From: Ustilaginoidea virens
Taxonomy: Eukaryota; Ascomycota; Sordariomycetes; Hypocreales; Clavicipitaceae
Length of the DNA stretch: 64,000 nt
Reading direction: 5' to 3'
Assembly: GCF_000687475.1 (NCBI RefSeq)
Contig: NC_057316.1
Coordinates: forward strand, 3,286,001 to 3,350,000
The position numbers were made by a program, and so were the translations under genes. The first letter of the stretch is position 1. Each line of letters opens with the position of its first letter. Shown here piece after piece: positions 60,932 to 64,000 of the stretch. The notes beneath the pieces are model-generated. The model had not been told where the DNA came from and did no database searches. It saw only the letters and a list, made by a program, of their open reading frames with translations.

Positions 60932-62899
60932 TTGCTACTCGGTTGTGTCTGCTTGTTTCACAATCTGCCAGTTCAGTGCAATCCAGTCATGTGCTGATTT
61001 TGTCTGACAAGAGGCACCACGGTCACTGGCCCGGCGGTTGGATCATGTATAAAAAGAGAGAGATTTGCAGAAGGGGAAGAAGCGTGGCCGCGCTCGGATA
61101 CGCCTGGTATGTATGGTTGATGAAGTCGTCAAGTAACCTCCAAAAGTGGCCACACGGTTGCGTGTGAAACACAAGACGGCGCAACATACAGGAGCGAATT
61201 GTTCAAGGGGGGTTAAGGTCCAGGCAGCGCGGCACGAAGTTGAGGGATGTTTTGACACGGAGCAAGTCGTTTTCAGATAGACGATGGAAGCCGGAACAGC
61301 GAACGGGTAAAGAACCAAGGGCTTCCCAGTCACTGCGAGGTTGAGATAACGCACGCTGGGTGAGAGAGGTCTTCCTTTCGACGGAGGATTGGAGGTTCAG
61401 AGGGCCGCGAGCGCGCCACCGAGTCTGTCAACCCAAGATCAGAGAGAAGAAGAAGAAGCAGAAGGCTAGAGTCTACAAGATCGCCTGTAGGTGTGGGAGA
61501 GAAGGGGGGGGGGGGGGGGGGTGGGGGTTGGCAGAAGGCGAAATGTTGAGCGTGAACAGCGTGGTGATGTAGCACGATGGCACGGACTTTGAGACGGCGC
61601 GGGAAAGGGAATTTGGGTTAAAGGAGGGCCAGCTGGGTGTTTGGCTGTCGGGATGGTGTGGGATGGGATGGGATGGTGTGGGATGGGATGGGATGGTGTG
61701 GGATGGGATGGGATGGTGTGGGATGGGATGGGATGGTGTGGGATGGGATGGACGTGAGGGATGGACGGTGTGGATGGATGGTGTGGATAGATAGTGTGGA
61801 TGGAAGATGGTGGATAAGATGGGCGGGTAGACGGATGGTGGGTGGATGGATGGGTACATACCTAGGTACCTAGGTAGGTACCTAAGGTAGACCGTAGATG
61901 GATGGGTACTTCGTACAAGTAGATGGATGATGGGTGCCGGTGGAGGGACGGATGGAGCTAGCGTTGACGACATTCAGGAGTCTGAGCAGACGCACGGACT
62001 TGACTCCAAGCTACATAAACGGCCAGGCCAGGATCAGCGATACCAACTGGGAGGCTCCTGGCTGGGATGGATCGTGGAGCAAGGTACATGCATGTACTGA
62101 GCTGACTGGCCCGTAGTGCAGAAAAGCGCTCAAGTACCAGAGTTACCTTGGGCACCTTGGGTACCTCTGGAGGAACGAACTAAGGTACCAGGAGGTAGTA
62201 GGTACCTACTAGACGGCACAACTTGGAAGGGTCAAGTGCCGCCCCGCCCTCACCGGCCAGTCGCCGGCTCACCGCAGCAGTTGCAACTCATTTCCACCAG
62301 ACTGATTACGATGCGCTCGATAGAGATGAAGAGCCAGACTCGAGTAGCTCCGTACATAGTACATAGCATGCGAGGCCTTGGCTAGGTGTGGCAGTCCAAG
62401 TCAGCAGCCCCCTTGGGCCGTTTCTGGAAGAAGGCTTGAGCTTGACCACTTCCAGTCTGCCGGTGGCGGACCGTAGCACAGCGTCAAGGCGCTGCGGCCC
62501 TAAAGAACTTGCACTACGGAGTACTATGTAGGTACGCACTCCGCAGACCAGACCAGCACAACCTCAAGCGTTGGATCTTTGGATCTCTGGATCTTTGTAC
62601 AAACACGTGGGGGGCGTACGGAGTACAAGGTCTGGTCCAAGCTCTGACCGCCCCCGGCCTCGACTCGACCAAGAGGCACTGGCTTTGGGCCAAAAGAGGG
62701 ACCTACCCCCGCCGCCCGCAGGCACCTACCTCCTACTACCTAGGTACCTCCTTAGGTACCTCCTGGAAAGGTACCTAGAAGCCTTGGGAGGAACCTTAGG
62801 TTAGGTAGGTCCCTAGGTATCTCAGGTACCTACGCGCGCCACCCCCTCTCCTGGTGACTAATCGTGATAGTGCCTGACCGCCCGTGACAGGGGTCGTGA
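60932..62899. other. Intergenic region with minisatellite and AGGTACCT cluster
   Basis: Upstream of the bZIP gene. Holds an 18-nt G run (61504-61521), a 20-nt minisatellite, AGGTACCT at 61864, 61876, 62200, 62742, 62754, 62769 and 62824, and TACGGAGTA at 62515 and 62617. No coding sequence seen. Confidence 0.6.
61651..61750 (+). repeat. Five tandem copies of a 20-nt unit (GGATGGTGTGGGATGGGATG)
   Basis: Five perfect 20-nt units followed by degenerate GGATGGTGTGGAT-like copies to about 61850. Not a telomere repeat (no TTAGGG). Confidence 0.95.
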
Positions 62900-64000
62900 C
62901 TGTATCAAAGGGCAAGACTATCTTAATAATAAAAGACAGTATAAGAGCTACTAACTGACTTATAGGACAGTTATTCTGATAATACCGAATATTTTATTAG
63001 AAACAATGACTATTATAAGTCTCCTAAAAGAGCAAATGACCTATGACACTGTCTCTATGTATTATAATGTGGGAAGTAAAAGATAGACTCGCGATAAATA
63101 GTTAGCATTCTGCTATTCTATTGCCACTAAGAAGTCTATTAAAGTGATGATAACCGTGCGCGATAAAATAGATACTTATAGCAATGAGAATTGTTATTTG
63201 GTGAGACTGTCGATAATAGTGATACTTTTGGAATGGTTGTGATAGTAATAGCGTAAGATAAGACTAGGTCTGGGCGGGAAGACTTAGATAGAAAGAACTC
63301 TCTTAGGCTAGTAGATATAATTATGAAGTAGAAAAACTCTATTAGGCTCTAATAGACGCGATTCCCATTAATATTAAATACAGAAGCTTTTTTATAGTAG
63401 CACTATCTAATAATAATTCACAGAATAAGAGTGGCATATTATAAGTTAGAAAACTGTAATGCTAGGTTTAGTTTCTAGTATATAGCGCAGAGCAGGAAGC
63501 TGTCTTAACTGACATAAAGACAGGACTATAATTCCATCCTAATTACTTTATATTTAGCTTGCGCAACTATAGGTAGGAAACGGTTAATTGTGAGAACTAG
63601 TAAATAATAAAAAAAACATTCTTTACTCATAGTAATAGCCATTTATATTAAACGAGCCTCTAGTTCTATATATATATGCATATTATAAGCAAAGCTAATC
63701 CCCCTCCCCTTTACTATTTATTTCGCTATTCCTATCTAGTAGTATCAGTGAAGCATTTACGCTAGTAAAATAACAAAAAAACACCTACTAATAATAAATT
63801 AAACCAAAAGCGACAAAAAGAATATAAATACTAAAAGAATGTTAGCCTGCAAATTCTATCGCAGTATATAGTAATGCCTAAGTACTGCTGATCATCGCAT
63901 AAATTGCCAGTTCGATATAAAAAAAAAACGTCATATCGTAAGGTTAATACGTTATCGGTTGTTATAGATATAGATAAGCATTCTACTCTTCTTACTTAGG
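62900..64000. repeat. AT-rich, stop-riddled block, probable RIP-degraded repeat
   Basis: Composition shifts abruptly from GC-rich to strongly AT-rich with many TA dinucleotides (TAATAATAAA, ATATATATAT). No open frame of 60 codons exists in any of the six frames. This matches the look of repeat-induced point mutation in a former transposon, but no terminal repeat or domain can be read, so the parent element is unknown. Confidence 0.6.

Noticed and set aside
61651..61850. Possible telomere or interstitial telomere repeat
   Set aside because: Units are GGATGGGATG and GGTGTG, not TTAGGG; it is an ordinary minisatellite.
62900..64000. Mitochondrial DNA insertion or a readable transposon
   Set aside because: The AT-rich block shows no recognisable organelle gene, no open frame of 60 codons and no terminal repeat, so only a degraded-repeat call is supportable.

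Overview
This window is nuclear DNA from a filamentous ascomycete, most likely a Sordariomycete of the order Hypocreales. Nearly every gene has short introns (about 60-150 nt) with GTRNGY-type donors, CTRAC/CTAAC-type branch points a few bases before the acceptor, and pyrimidine tracts near the 5' rather than the 3' end. Genes lie on both strands about every 3 kb. The encoded proteins look most like filamentous-fungal families (UFD4, ZDS1, TOK1 potassium channel, a DUF2433-type protein, a long NOT4, a Yap-like bZIP). There are no prokaryotic signals. I predict exon structures for every multi-exon gene; each joined CDS was checked to be divisible by three.

Layout: a 5'-truncated low-complexity protein (2-2566, +); HECT ubiquitin ligase UFD4 (3490-9642, -); a possible micro-gene (about 10288-10518, -); branched-chain 2-oxoacid dehydrogenase E1 alpha (12021-13464, -); a small one-helix membrane protein (14372-14560, +); ubiquinone methyltransferase COQ5 (14857-15891, +); DUF2433-type phosphoesterase-like/RNA-binding protein (16461-18627, -); ZDS1 (21196-24187, +); complex I 30 kDa subunit (25190-26113, -); NOT4 in two same-frame blocks (26535-29126 and 29944-32357, +); TOK1 (33044-35542, -); an alpha/beta-hydrolase-like protein (36571-37828, +); tRNA-Pro(UGG) with an intron (38294-38383, +); an Ala/Pro/Lys-rich small protein (40001-40725, +); PP2A activator RRD1 (41261-42765, -); a SANT/Myb-like protein (43176-44855, +); a long coiled-coil protein (46657-50024, +); a multi-pass membrane protein (52275-53857, +); a GNAT acetyltransferase (54251-55011, -); TIM17 (56188-56803, +); a bZIP factor (58839-60931, -). 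From about 62900 to the end the DNA turns abruptly AT-rich and stop-riddled, as expected of a RIP-degraded repeat.

The content is mostly housekeeping. Four genes serve mitochondria (BCKDHA, COQ5, NDUFS3, TIM17), and others act in ubiquitination/mRNA decay (UFD4, NOT4) and PP2A control (RRD1, and ZDS1 by analogy with yeast). They are not obviously one pathway, and I see no gene cluster, phage, transposase or CRISPR array. The more unusual signals are in non-coding DNA: at least 22 copies of the palindrome AGGTACCT and seven of TACTCCGTA/TACGGAGTA, none in an exon; 14 homopolymer runs of 15-43 nt, none in an exon; stop-free, frame-preserving introns in UFD4 and probably NOT4; and a NOT4 locus whose C-terminal half sits behind an 867-nt in-frame candidate intron.
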